Assembly (NCBI GenBank): GCA_002394365.1
Contig: DGTQ01000017.1
Location: 360,706 to 424,705, forward strand
Length of the DNA: 64,000 nucleotides
Source: Prevotellaceae bacterium UBA4332
Lineage (GTDB): Bacteria > Bacteroidota > Bacteroidia > Bacteroidales > Bacteroidaceae
Reading direction: 5' to 3'
Part shown: positions 33,859 through 43,200 of the stretch, piece after piece
Position numbering within the stretch: the first letter of the stretch is position 1
Layout of the letters: each line of letters opens with the position of its first letter
Notes under the pieces: model-generated
What the model saw: only the letters and a program-made list of their open reading frames with translations
The model's database searches: none
Told to the model about the DNA's origin: nothing
Position numbers and translations under genes: made by a program

Positions 33859-35931
33859 ATGACAATGAAACGCTTCATATATTCAATGGTCGCACTGGTG
33901 CTCTCAATGGGCATCAGTGCCGCCGACAAAGTTACGGAAGACTTCTCTTCCCTCAGTGGCACACTAAGCGGTGACAAGAACCTTCCCTCTGGAGTATGGA
34001 ACTTCAGCGGAGTGGGCGCCACCACATCCAACAGCGTGAAATGCCTCAAGTTCAGCAACGGCACTGTCATAACCCCTGCCCTCGACAATGTTGCAAAGAT
34101 TACCTTCGGTTATCGTGCCGGCGGAAGCAACAAGAACGTAGAGGTCAGCTACTCAGCCGACGGCGGTTCCACATGGACCACTATCGAGGCTTTCACTATC
34201 AAAAGTAGCTCATCATCATTCACTTCATTCAGCAAGAAGACTGGTACTGACGAACTTACTGGTGTGAAGTTCCGCATCAAGGCTTCTGACAATGTCTATG
34301 TCAGCAGCTTCACCGCTACTTATTCCGATGGTGGTGTTACCCCTACCGACCCTGATGACCCTACCTATCAAACCAACGGCGAATGGATACCTGTTAAGCC
34401 TATCCCAGCTGCTACAGGCAAGACCTACTATATCTCTCCTTCAGGCAACGACGAGACAGGCGACGGTTCTGAGGCTAAGCCTTGGTATAACATAGCCGTA
34501 GCTTACGCAGCAGCAGAGGCTGGCGACGAAATCATCTGTAAGGGTGGTACATACAAGATTAGCAAGTACGGTACCGACGGCAAACTTACCGTGCGCATGA
34601 ATAAGGTGGGCACTGCTGACAAGCCTATCATCATACGTTGTGAGAAGGAAGAGAGACCAGTCTTCGACTTCGAGCAGCAGCTTCTCGACTGCAACAAGCA
34701 GACCTCCAAGGTGGGCGACCGCGGCATACTCCTCTCAGGCGACTATCACATCATCTACGGCATCCACATGATGCACGCTGCCGACAACGCTATCAAGCTG
34801 GAGGGTTCTCACAACCGCATCGAGCGTTGCGAGTTCTCCTACAACCTCGACACTGGCATACAGCTCGGCTTCGGTCATAAGTTTGAAGACTCTCACCCTG
34901 GCATCAGCAAGAACGACGGTTCTTATTGCTGTTATAACGACATCATCGACTGCGACTCTCACCACAACTGCGACTGCGACGCCAACTACGGCTCTGATGC
35001 CGACGGCTTCGCCTGCAAGATGCACAACGGCATAGGCAACCGCTTCATCCGCTGCCGTGCTTGGCGCAACAGCGACGACGCATGGGACCTCTACGAGACT
35101 GACTTCCCCGTAGTCTTGGCTCAGTGCTGGGCGTGGGAGTCAGGCAACGCTGAAGACCACACATGGGTAAAGGAATATCTCACCACCTCAGCCTCTTTCT
35201 CTGGCAACGGCAACGGCATCAAGCTCGGTGGCAACGGCACAGGTGGCAGTTCTGTAGGTGTTCACTATGCCTATGACTGTATAGCCTTCGGTTGCGACAA
35301 GAGTGGTTCTACCAAGGGCTTCGACTGCAACAGCCATAAGGACGGTCACGTGCTCATAGGCTGTCTCGCTTTCGACAATGGCTATGACTTCATGTTCGAG
35401 AGTGGTGGCTCAGATGCCAAGACTTTCTATTACAACAATATATGCCTCGGCAGTCTTGAAATCAGCGTGGGCACCGACGACTACAACGCCGTCAACACTG
35501 AACCTTCTAAGAACGGCTGGACCAACCACCTCACCACGGGTGCCACACGTGACGACTTCATCACCCTCGACGAGGACGATGCACTCCTGCCACGTTCTGT
35601 AGATGGTTCTTATCCACGCAAGTTCGGTCGCCTTGCTCCAGACAGCAAGCTCATCGACATGGGCAGTGCCGACTACGACTTGCCTGCAGGTGCTATCTTC
35701 GACCCTCTGCGTCAGGTAATAGCTGATTATCCTTTCCTCAAGCACGAAGTTACTGGCAAAGCTCGCGACCTCGGTCCTTACGAGCGTCCAGACAACAGCG
35801 CGACAGGCATCAACAACGTAAGTGAGACCTCAAACCTTAAACCTCAAATCTCAAAGGTTATCAAGGCTGGTCGTATCGTAATCGTAAAGAATGGCAAGAG
35901 CTTCAACGCTCAAGGTCAGATAATAAACTAA
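33859..35931 (+). CDS. Secreted PL9-family pectate lyase with N-terminal beta-sandwich
   Basis: A 690-residue exported lyase. Signal peptide about 1-22, an N-terminal beta-sandwich (about 25-155, VTEDFSSLSGTLSGDKNLPS) resembling carbohydrate-associated modules, and a PL9 beta-helix at about 180-640. Catalytic region: DADGFACK at 380-387 and CRAWRNSDDAWDLY. The tail is VIKAGRIVIVKNGKSFNAQG, immediately preceded by four CTCAAAC-type heptamers (35828-35862). The catalytic region is strikingly similar, also at DNA level, to the lyase at 39645-41828, suggesting recent duplication or conversion. An in-frame second ATG at 33865 (MKRFIYS) is an equally good start. Confidence 0.92.
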   Translation: MTMKRFIYSMVALVLSMGISAADKVTEDFSSLSGTLSGDKNLPSGVWNFSGVGATTSNSVKCLKFSNGTVITPALDNVAKITFGYRAGGSNKNVEVSYSADGGSTWTTIEAFTIKSSSSSFTSFSKKTGTDELTGVKFRIKASDNVYVSSFTATYSDGGVTPTDPDDPTYQTNGEWIPVKPIPAATGKTYYISPSGNDETGDGSEAKPWYNIAVAYAAAEAGDEIICKGGTYKISKYGTDGKLTVRMNKVGTADKPIIIRCEKEERPVFDFEQQLLDCNKQTSKVGDRGILLSGDYHIIYGIHMMHAADNAIKLEGSHNRIERCEFSYNLDTGIQLGFGHKFEDSHPGISKNDGSYCCYNDIIDCDSHHNCDCDANYGSDADGFACKMHNGIGNRFIRCRAWRNSDDAWDLYETDFPVVLAQCWAWESGNAEDHTWVKEYLTTSASFSGNGNGIKLGGNGTGGSSVGVHYAYDCIAFGCDKSGSTKGFDCNSHKDGHVLIGCLAFDNGYDFMFESGGSDAKTFYYNNICLGSLEISVGTDDYNAVNTEPSKNGWTNHLTTGATRDDFITLDEDDALLPRSVDGSYPRKFGRLAPDSKLIDMGSADYDLPAGAIFDPLRQVIADYPFLKHEVTGKARDLGPYERPDNSATGINNVSETSNLKPQISKVIKAGRIVIVKNGKSFNAQGQIIN

Positions 35932-35955
35932 CACTAACTAACACTAATCATCAAC

Positions 35956-38900
35956 ATGAAAAAAAATCTAATGAAACGGGCATCTATGGTGCTCATGTTT
36001 CTTGGCTCAGTAGCTTCTACGTGGGCAGTTGGCGGTGACGGTCTCTATTTCCTACAGGATTTTGAAGACCAGTCAACCTTCCCCGAAACGAAGCCCGAGA
36101 CAGAAACAGCTTTCAATGTCCCAAATCAGGGCGAGTGGCTTTACTACGGCTCTTACCAATCTACCAACGCAAGCTATACCTATGGCGGCACAGGCATGAA
36201 CCTGCGTCTGCCTAAGAATGGCTCATACGTTGTGACACCTGTTGTGACTGGCGGTGTAAGCAAGGTAACATTCTACATCGGTCGTGCCTCAGTTAAGGTT
36301 TACACCTCTACAGACGGTGGTACTACATGGACAGCAGCCGAGACTTCTACAAGCGGCAAGGTGGTTACTGCTTCTATCAACAGCGATGCGGTAAACCGCA
36401 TAAAGGTTGCTAACGAGGCTTCTAAGGATGCCGACATCGACAACCTTGCGGTCTATGCCCAGGCCTACGATACCCCCGTGACGCTCTCTACCGGTGACGC
36501 TACCGACATAGCAAAGACCAGCGTCACACTTAGCGGTACTATCACCAAGCAAGACGAGACTATTACTGAGGTAGGCTTTGTATGGAGCAACACCAACAAG
36601 GAGCCAACTCTTAGCGATAACGCTACGGTTGCTACTCTCGGTACTAACTTCAGCGCTGTAGTAAACGACCTTACCGAAGGCAGGACATACTATTTCCGTG
36701 CCTATGCCAAGTATGGCGACACTCAGGCTTATGGTGCAGTAAAGTCCGTCAAGACTCTGATGGATGAGATTACCCAGACTGTTGATGCTGAAGGCCGCTA
36801 CTTCGTTCAGGACTTCGAAGACCAGAGCCAGTATCCAGCCAACAGTTCAGCCGTTGACGCTGAGTATCCCGTAGCAGGACAGGGCACTTGGGTTTACACC
36901 AAGGCAGGTCTTTCTACCAACTCAAGCTACACCAACGGTTCCACCGCTAACCTGCGTATGCCTAAGAATGGCTCTTACGTAATTACACCTATATTCAACA
37001 GCGGTGTGAAGAAGGTTACATGGATTCAAACGCGAAAAGAGGTTACGGCTTATACCTCTACCGATGCTGGTGCTACCTGGACAGCCGCTACTATCACCTC
37101 CAGCGACAAGGTACGCACTGTTGAGGTTAACGACCTCAGCGTAAACCGCATCAAACTTACCAACGACACTGGCAGCGATGCCGACATTGACGACCTCACC
37201 GTCTATGCACAGGCATTCGGCACACCTGCTACAGTAGCTACTGGCGAGGCTACCAACATCACCAAGAACTCTGCTGAGGTCAGCGCACAGATTCTCGACG
37301 CTGGTGACCAGCCCATCACCGAGGCTGGTATCATCTGGGGACTCAGCGCACAGCCTTCACTTGCCGACAACACTATTGAAGTAGAGGACCTCAAGAACCT
37401 TACCGAGTACTCTCTGCTCGTAACAGGTCTGAAGGCTGAGCAGACAGTATATTATCGTGCTTACGTGCTCTCTAACGCTGGCTATGCTTATGGCGACGTT
37501 AAGAGTTTCGTTACTGCAGAGGCTACTCCTGCCATCGTTGCTACCAGCGACGTGACAAAGAGCGGCAAGAAATATCGTCTCGGTGGTGTCATTACCGACG
37601 ATGGCGGTATGGAGCCTACGGAGGTTGGTATCATCTACAGCAAGACAGCAGGTCTCACATACGATTCCGAGACACGCGTTGCTATGGCAAAGCCTTCTTA
37701 TAAGTTCTCTACCTCTGTCAATCTCGACGAGGCTACCACCTACTACGTTCGTGCTTACGCCATTACAGCCAAGGGCACCGTATATGGTGAGGAGAAGCAG
37801 TTCCTTACAGAGGAAGTTCCCGAGACTCCCGACAACATCCTCGGCGACGTTATCTGGTGTGCTCCTGACGGCAATGATGCAACAGCTGACGGTTCTGAAA
37901 CCAATCCGTTCTTCGACCTTCAGAAGGCAGTTGACATAGCACAGCCTGGTGACCGCATCTGGATGAAGGCTGGTACCTACGTTTACGACAAGCGTATCAA
38001 CATCACCGACGTCAATGGTGAGGCCGACAAGATGATTGAGCTCTTCGGCTATCAGGGTCAGGCTGTCCTTGACTTCTCTGGCATGCCTTATCATGCTCAC
38101 TCTAACAACCCTTATCAGGGCGTACGTCTTACCAGCTCTTACTGGCACTTCAAGAATATCGACATCTGCAACGCTTCCGATAACGGTCTGCTCATTGAGC
38201 GCAACAAGCCTACAGGCGGCACAAGTGCCGACGTGGTTAACCGCACTCAGGACGGTCACGACAACATCATCGAGCTTTGTAACTTCTACAAGAACGGCGA
38301 CACTGGCTTGCAGATAAAGAACCTCGGCTCTGACAACAAGATTATCAACTGCGACTCTTACCTCAACTGCGACGAGGACGAGGGCGATGCTGATGGTTTC
38401 GCACCAAAGATTTCCGTTGGCGACAACAACTACTTCTATGGTTGCCGTGCATGGGCTAACTCCGACGACGGTTGGGACGTATTCTATAAGAAGGACGGTA
38501 ACTTCGGTGATAACATGACTATCATCATGGAGTACTGTATCGCTTACAAGAACGGTTTCCTTGACCTCAACACTATCGCTCCAAGCGGCAATGGTAATGG
38601 CTTCAAGATGGGTTCTGACCAGGGTGCAATGAATGTTTACCTCAACCGCTGTCTTGCTATCAACAACAAGTCTAAGGGCTTCGACCAGAACCACAATGCC
38701 GGAGACATCATCATGAACAACTGTACGGGTATGACCTCTAAGTCTAATGGCGACAAGACCTACTCTTATCGTATCTACGAGGCTATCGCAAGCGGTCACG
38801 AGGTTCGCCTTACCAACTGTATAGCCATCAATGACAACGATGCTACCGACAAGCGCGACAAGAACACTGGTCTGCCTAAGGCTGGCGAGAGTGGCAAGCA

Positions 38901-39522
38901 GGGCAACTACGGCCGTTTCGAGATTGACGAGACTCTCAGCGGCATGACAGTTACCAACTGCGAGTTCCACAGAGCTCACCCAGATTTCTTCGAGAGCGTT
39001 ACCAACGATGCAGAACTCATTGGCGAGCGCGACGAGGACGGCAATATCCCTGAGACAACCTTCGCCCACATTAAGGCAGGCGCTTCTCACAAGATGTACG
39101 ACGGCACAACCATGTCATCAGAAGACCTCCTTATCGACAAGGGCGTTAAGGTACCTGCTACTACCTATCGCGGCATAGACATCAATGGTATCGAGTACGA
39201 AGGCGAAGCACCAGACCTTGGCGCTTTCGAGTTTGGTGCTTCTTACACCGATGTAAAGCTTGTTCAGCAAGAGTCACAGGACAAGAGCATCAGCCTCTTC
39301 CAGGCTCAGAACGGTCTGCTCTTCGTTACAGTCAATGACTCTGCCAAGGCTCGCGATTATACTCTCAACCTCTTCGATGTTACTGGCAAGCTCCTCGGTC
39401 AGCACAGCTTCAGCGGTGCTACGACAGCTATCAAACTCCCACAGGGAGCTGACGGCATCGTTATCATCAAGGTTAAGGGTGACAACGGATTTGCTGGCTC
39501 TGCCAAGGCAATCGTAAGATAA
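35956..39522 (+). CDS. Large secreted PL9-family pectate lyase with repeated N-terminal modules
   Basis: A 1,188-residue exported protein. After the signal peptide come two copies of a beta module that start with FLQDFEDQSTFP (about 30) and FVQDFEDQSQYP (about 285) and share LRMPKNGSYVITP-like cores. They alternate with three Fn3-like modules marked by ITEVGFVWS, ITEAGIIWG and PTEVGIIYS. The PL9 beta-helix follows at about 625-1,120, with DADGFAPK at 811-818 and CRAWANSDDGWDVF. The C-terminal region (ARDYTLNLFDVTGKLLGQHS to IVIIKVKGDNGFAGSAKAIV) looks like a full-length type IX-style sorting domain. A terminator-like structure follows. The repeats probably bind polysaccharide or extend the enzyme from the cell surface. 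Confidence 0.92.
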   Translation: MKKNLMKRASMVLMFLGSVASTWAVGGDGLYFLQDFEDQSTFPETKPETETAFNVPNQGEWLYYGSYQSTNASYTYGGTGMNLRLPKNGSYVVTPVVTGGVSKVTFYIGRASVKVYTSTDGGTTWTAAETSTSGKVVTASINSDAVNRIKVANEASKDADIDNLAVYAQAYDTPVTLSTGDATDIAKTSVTLSGTITKQDETITEVGFVWSNTNKEPTLSDNATVATLGTNFSAVVNDLTEGRTYYFRAYAKYGDTQAYGAVKSVKTLMDEITQTVDAEGRYFVQDFEDQSQYPANSSAVDAEYPVAGQGTWVYTKAGLSTNSSYTNGSTANLRMPKNGSYVITPIFNSGVKKVTWIQTRKEVTAYTSTDAGATWTAATITSSDKVRTVEVNDLSVNRIKLTNDTGSDADIDDLTVYAQAFGTPATVATGEATNITKNSAEVSAQILDAGDQPITEAGIIWGLSAQPSLADNTIEVEDLKNLTEYSLLVTGLKAEQTVYYRAYVLSNAGYAYGDVKSFVTAEATPAIVATSDVTKSGKKYRLGGVITDDGGMEPTEVGIIYSKTAGLTYDSETRVAMAKPSYKFSTSVNLDEATTYYVRAYAITAKGTVYGEEKQFLTEEVPETPDNILGDVIWCAPDGNDATADGSETNPFFDLQKAVDIAQPGDRIWMKAGTYVYDKRINITDVNGEADKMIELFGYQGQAVLDFSGMPYHAHSNNPYQGVRLTSSYWHFKNIDICNASDNGLLIERNKPTGGTSADVVNRTQDGHDNIIELCNFYKNGDTGLQIKNLGSDNKIINCDSYLNCDEDEGDADGFAPKISVGDNNYFYGCRAWANSDDGWDVFYKKDGNFGDNMTIIMEYCIAYKNGFLDLNTIAPSGNGNGFKMGSDQGAMNVYLNRCLAINNKSKGFDQNHNAGDIIMNNCTGMTSKSNGDKTYSYRIYEAIASGHEVRLTNCIAINDNDATDKRDKNTGLPKAGESGKQGNYGRFEIDETLSGMTVTNCEFHRAHPDFFESVTNDAELIGERDEDGNIPETTFAHIKAGASHKMYDGTTMSSEDLLIDKGVKVPATTYRGIDINGIEYEGEAPDLGAFEFGASYTDVKLVQQESQDKSISLFQAQNGLLFVTVNDSAKARDYTLNLFDVTGKLLGQHSFSGATTAIKLPQGADGIVIIKVKGDNGFAGSAKAIVR

Positions 39523-39547
39523 AAACAGTCAATAGTATAACTTTTTG

Positions 39548-39627
39548 AAAAAGACATTAGAGTTCTCTTAGTAAGGTACCCTGCATTATAGCCGTCCCTT
39601 ATCAAGGGACTCTAAATGTCTTTTTTT
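39548..39627 (+). terminator. Large hairpin terminator between PL9 genes
   Basis: The outer arms 39548-39563 and 39609-39624 pair with one bulge and are followed by Ts. The loop of about 45 bases contains an inner perfect hairpin (GTCCCTT...AAGGGAC). It could terminate, or attenuate expression of the last lyase. Confidence 0.7.
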
Positions 39628-39644
39628 ATTCCAAAACACTCGTT

Positions 39645-41828
39645 ATGAAAAAGATTTCTACTCTGCTAACCTTCTTGCTCTGTGCCATAATAGCGCAGGC
39701 AGCATCATTAAGCGAGAATTTCGAGAGCGGCCTACCCACCTCTGCTCCATCCAACGATACGAAGGTGACGCTGGCTTCTGGCGAATGGACCATCAAGGGC
39801 GTGTATGGCAAGAAGGACAACAACAGCATGCGTCTTACCATGAGCGCAAACGGCTATGCCATAACCCCTGCACTCGACCGTCCAGGCACTATCTCTTTCT
39901 ATCACCGTGCTTCTGGCAGTGGCAAGAAACTCATAGTGGAGAAATCCACTGACGGCGGCAACACCTGGACCAAACTCGGTGAAGTTACCGTTTCATCTTC
40001 TACCCCTTATGCCAATAGCAGTTTCAATGCTAATTCCGCAGAGGATGATACCGAGGTGCTCATTCGCTTCACCTGCATGAATGCCACCATCTATCTTGAC
40101 GACATCTCCATCGCCCTCGGCTCCTCTGGCAGTGGTGGTGGAGAAGGCGGTGAAGGAGGCGACGAGCCTACCAACCCCGAACCCCAGCCTGAGATAGAGT
40201 GGACTGGCCCTCACAGTGTGGAGCACTGTATCTACGTAGCACCTTGGGCCCCTGATGACAGTGGCGACGGCTCGTTCGAGAATCCTTACTACAACCTCCA
40301 GAAGGCTGTCAACGAGGCACAGCCTGGCGACACTATCTACGTTCGCGGCGGCACATACTATCCAAGTGCCTATCGTGACAAACTGTCCGATGGCAAGATG
40401 CTCAAGACCAACAAGATTCTCATCGACAAGAAGGGCGATGCCGACCATTGGTTCACCATTAAGACCTTCCCTGGCGAGTTCCCCGTCCTCAACTTCAAGG
40501 ACCAGCCTAAGGGCACCAACAAGTCTTCTACCTACGGCGGCATACAGTTGGAGGGCGAATACTGGCACATCTTCGGACTGCATATCACCGAGGCAGGCGA
40601 CAACGGCATCAAGCTCGAAGGCTCACACAACAAGATTGAGCGCTGCACCTTCAGCAAGAACGATGATACGGGCATACAGCTCGGTTTCGGACACAAGTTT
40701 GAGGACTCCCACCCTGGCATCAGCAAGAACGACGGCACTTACTGTGCCTACAACGATGTCATCGACTGCGACTCCTACCTCAACTTCGACAACGCCTCTG
40801 GCGGTGGCAATGCCGACGGCTTTGCCTGCAAGATGCACAACGGCATAGGCAACCGTTTCATCCGTTGCCGTGCATGGCACAACAGCGACGACGCATGGGA
40901 CCTCTACGAGACCGACTATGCAGTTAAGATGATTGAGTGCTGGGGCTGGGCATCTGGCGACCCTAACGACTTCGGCGGCAGAAGGGGCAACGGCAATGGC
41001 ATCAAGCTCGGTGGCAACGGCACAGGCGGAAGCTCTGTGGGCATCCACGAAGCTTGGTACTGCGTAGCCTTCAAGAATAACCAGACATCTTCTGTCAAGG
41101 GTTTCGACGAGAACTCCCACAAGGGTGGCGTACTCCTTGTCAACTGTCTCGCCTTCGATAATGGCTACGACTTCATGTTTGAGGACTGCGACGATGCCAA
41201 CGAGTTCCAGTTCTACAACAACGTCTGCATGGGCAAGACCGAGACCAAGGGACTCTTCACCGACAGCAACAACGCTATGACTGCCGACCCAAAGAACGCC
41301 TGGAAGAACTGCATCGTCACTTCTGGCTTCTCCAAGAACGACTATGTCAGCCTCACCGAGGAGGACGCTATGGCACCACGCGCTGCCGACGGCAGTCTGC
41401 CTACCCGTTTTGCTCGTCTGAAGGGCACCTCTACCCTCATCGGCAAGGCTAAGGACATGACCGAGAAGTTGAAGGAGTCATTCCCTGACCTCTGGCAGAA
41501 CTACGTAGGACGCTGCGGCAACGACCTCGGTCCGTATGACTACCAGTCAAGCGTGCCCACAGGTACACAGCTCATCCTTACTGGCAGCAAGGAGCTCTCT
41601 CTCACCGTGGCTCATGGCAACCTTCAGTTCACAGTTCCTGCCGACGGCAAGGCTACCGTAGGTCTCTACACCCCACAGGGCACCCAGGTGGCTGAGGTGG
41701 CTAACCTGCTCGTTACGGCTGGCGGACAGTACAGTTTCCCTGTCAATGCGCAACTGCAAAAAGGCATCTATATTGCCCGTCTCACCTGCAATGGTGCTAC
41801 ACGCTCTGTGAAGTTTACCGTGAAATAA
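39645..41828 (+). CDS. Secreted PL9-family pectate lyase
   Basis: A 727-residue exported lyase. Signal peptide 1-19 (cleavage after AQA), N-terminal beta-sandwich (about 20-155: LSENFESGLPTSAPSNDTKV), a Gly/Glu-rich linker (SGGGEGGEGGDEP), the PL9 beta-helix (about 190-640) with NADGFACK at 389-396 and CRAWHNSDDAWDLY, and a C-terminal sorting-like domain (LSLTVAHGNLQFTVPADG ... KGIYIARLTCNGATRSVKF). The helix matches the lyase at 33859-35931 almost residue for residue around the active site. A terminator-like structure lies before it and an intrinsic terminator after it (41960-41999), so it is the last gene of the lyase cluster. Confidence 0.93.
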   Translation: MKKISTLLTFLLCAIIAQAASLSENFESGLPTSAPSNDTKVTLASGEWTIKGVYGKKDNNSMRLTMSANGYAITPALDRPGTISFYHRASGSGKKLIVEKSTDGGNTWTKLGEVTVSSSTPYANSSFNANSAEDDTEVLIRFTCMNATIYLDDISIALGSSGSGGGEGGEGGDEPTNPEPQPEIEWTGPHSVEHCIYVAPWAPDDSGDGSFENPYYNLQKAVNEAQPGDTIYVRGGTYYPSAYRDKLSDGKMLKTNKILIDKKGDADHWFTIKTFPGEFPVLNFKDQPKGTNKSSTYGGIQLEGEYWHIFGLHITEAGDNGIKLEGSHNKIERCTFSKNDDTGIQLGFGHKFEDSHPGISKNDGTYCAYNDVIDCDSYLNFDNASGGGNADGFACKMHNGIGNRFIRCRAWHNSDDAWDLYETDYAVKMIECWGWASGDPNDFGGRRGNGNGIKLGGNGTGGSSVGIHEAWYCVAFKNNQTSSVKGFDENSHKGGVLLVNCLAFDNGYDFMFEDCDDANEFQFYNNVCMGKTETKGLFTDSNNAMTADPKNAWKNCIVTSGFSKNDYVSLTEEDAMAPRAADGSLPTRFARLKGTSTLIGKAKDMTEKLKESFPDLWQNYVGRCGNDLGPYDYQSSVPTGTQLILTGSKELSLTVAHGNLQFTVPADGKATVGLYTPQGTQVAEVANLLVTAGGQYSFPVNAQLQKGIYIARLTCNGATRSVKFTVK

Positions 41829-41859
41829 CAGAGAAAAAACACGTTTTCCATGCCTCTGC

Positions 41860-41938
41860 GGAAGCTATGCTTCCACGTGTGGTTGCTTAGCACCCACGTC
41901 TGGTAGCTTAGCACCCGCATCTGGTAGCTAAGTAACCG
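41860..41938. repeat. 21-bp palindromic tandem array (copy 3)
   Basis: Four units of 21 bp: one with the GGAAGCTATGCTTCC core, then three of the TAGCTTAGCACCC type. It links the two array variants (AGAAG...CTTCT and CTTAG/CTAAG cores) in one tract. It lies between the last lyase and its terminator. Confidence 0.8.
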
Positions 41939-41959
41939 CAAATAGGCACTTTATAGTAA

Positions 41960-41999
41960 AATAATATGGTGGAAATACCCCGCCATATTATTTTTTTTT
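41960..41999 (+). terminator. Intrinsic terminator of the lyase cluster
   Basis: AATAATATGGTGG (41960-41972) pairs with 41980-41992 with one G-U pair, followed by Ts to 41999. The promoter -7 box of the next gene begins two bases later. Confidence 0.9.
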
Positions 42000-42000
42000 G

Positions 42001-42008
42001 TACCTTTG
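42001..42008 (+). promoter_or_regulatory. -7 box of the BASS transporter gene
   Basis: TACCTTTG directly after the terminator T-run and 8 bases before ATG 42017, which implies a leader of only about 4-5 nt. No good -33 box is seen. Confidence 0.65.
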
Positions 42009-42016
42009 CAACCTGT

Positions 42017-42940
42017 ATGAAGCAACTTTTCAAATATATTTCCGACCACGTGGGTGTGCTGGTGCTACTGACGGCTGTCGCAGCTTATCTTTTTCCAGCC
42101 ACTTTCTCGTTTCTGCCCACTACTTCAATCAGCTACATGCTGGGTGTCGTAATGTTCGGCATGGGGTTGGCGCTGAGTCCACACGATTTTCAGGTTGTAT
42201 TCAGTCGTCCGCGCGACGTTCTTATAGGCACCATAGCACAATTTGCCATCATGCCTGGCATAGCGTGGTTACTGGCTAAGGCTTTTGCACTCGACAATGC
42301 CCTTGCGCTCGGTGTAATCCTCGTGGGTTGCTGTCCTGGCGGCACAGCTTCCAATGTCATCACCTTTCTCGCCAAGGGCGACCTTGCTCTCTCCGTAGGC
42401 ATAACAGGCGTATCCACCCTGCTTGCGCCCTTGCTCACTCCCCTGCTCACATGGGGGCTTGCTGGCGAGCGCATAGAGGTAGATGTGCTCAGCATGTTCC
42501 TGAGCATATTGTGGGTGGTGATAGTGCCCATCATTCTGGGTTTCGCCGTCAAGAAATTCTTCCCCAACTTCACCTCCAAGGCTATCGACTTCCTCCCTGG
42601 TGCATCGACGCTTGCCATAGCCATGATAGTCAGCATCGTTATCTCGGCAAACGCCTCGAGGCTCATGGTTGGCGGAGTAGTAATACTCCTCGTCGTGATG
42701 CTCCATAACATCTGCGGACTCCTGCTCGGCTATACCGCCAGCACCCTCCTGCACATGCCTCTTGCCAAGCGCAAGACTATCGCCATAGAGGTAGGCATGC
42801 AGAACTCTGGGCTCGCAGCCCACCTTGCTGCCCTCCATTTCGCCATGTATCCACTTGCTACCATCCCTGGAGCCATCTTCAGCGTATGGCACAACCTCAG
42901 TGGTGCCGTCGTGGCACGTTATTTTAGTAGAAGGGAGTAA
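42017..42940 (+). CDS. Bile acid:sodium symporter (BASS) family transporter
   Basis: An inner-membrane carrier of 307 residues with about ten hydrophobic segments. BASS landmarks: GMGLALSPHDFQVVFSRP in the first half, the crossing-helix motif GCCPGGTASNVITFLAKGD, and in the second half EVGMQNSGLAAHLAALHF. Members move organic anions with Na+; PanS-type members transport ketopantoate or pantothenate. The substrate here cannot be read from the sequence. The frame extends upstream to 41966, but that part overlaps a terminator and promoter, so ATG 42017 is chosen; it also gives the usual short N-terminus (MKQLFKYISDHVG). A link to uptake of pectin breakdown products is possible by location only. 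Confidence 0.9.
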   Translation: MKQLFKYISDHVGVLVLLTAVAAYLFPATFSFLPTTSISYMLGVVMFGMGLALSPHDFQVVFSRPRDVLIGTIAQFAIMPGIAWLLAKAFALDNALALGVILVGCCPGGTASNVITFLAKGDLALSVGITGVSTLLAPLLTPLLTWGLAGERIEVDVLSMFLSILWVVIVPIILGFAVKKFFPNFTSKAIDFLPGASTLAIAMIVSIVISANASRLMVGGVVILLVVMLHNICGLLLGYTASTLLHMPLAKRKTIAIEVGMQNSGLAAHLAALHFAMYPLATIPGAIFSVWHNLSGAVVARYFSRRE

Positions 42941-42964
42941 AAGGGAGGAGTAAAAAGTAGTTAT

Positions 42965-43130
42965 CGCTCGCTAAGCTCGCTAAGGAGTTAAAAGGAGTTA
43001 AAGGACGATACCTGAGTGCCACAACGGAGTTTCCTCTTGATAGTAGATGCTAATGTCCCTTAACTCCCCTCTCACTCCCTCTAACTCCTTCTAACTCCCC
43101 TTAACTCCTCAAAGTACTCCCCAGCACTCC
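42965..43130. repeat. Conserved hairpin element (copy 1) upstream of the PP2C gene
   Basis: A core of about 90 nt (43004-43090) is nearly identical to 45940-46026 (two substitutions). It is bracketed by GGAGTTAAA units on the left and CTCCCTCTAA-type units on the right, which are mutually complementary, so the core loop (with ACCTGAGTGCCACAACGGAG) would be presented on a stem. Confidence 0.8.
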
Positions 43131-43200
43131 ACAATTTTCAATTCTCAATTATAAAAAGGGTGAAAATCTCAAACCTCAAATCTCAAGCCTCAAACCTCAT
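43131..43200. repeat. Heptanucleotide arrays around the PP2C gene start
   Basis: Three CAATTTT/CAATTCT heptamers (about 43131-43152) precede the GTG start at 43160, and four to five CTCAAAC/CTCAAAT heptamers (about 43168-43200) encode the first residues of the protein. Confidence 0.85.

Noticed and set aside
37357..39090. A minus-strand frame of 577 codons opposite the large PL9 gene
   Set aside because: Antisense to a well-supported lyase with signal peptide and catalytic motifs; Val/Leu-rich composition is typical of a reading shadow.
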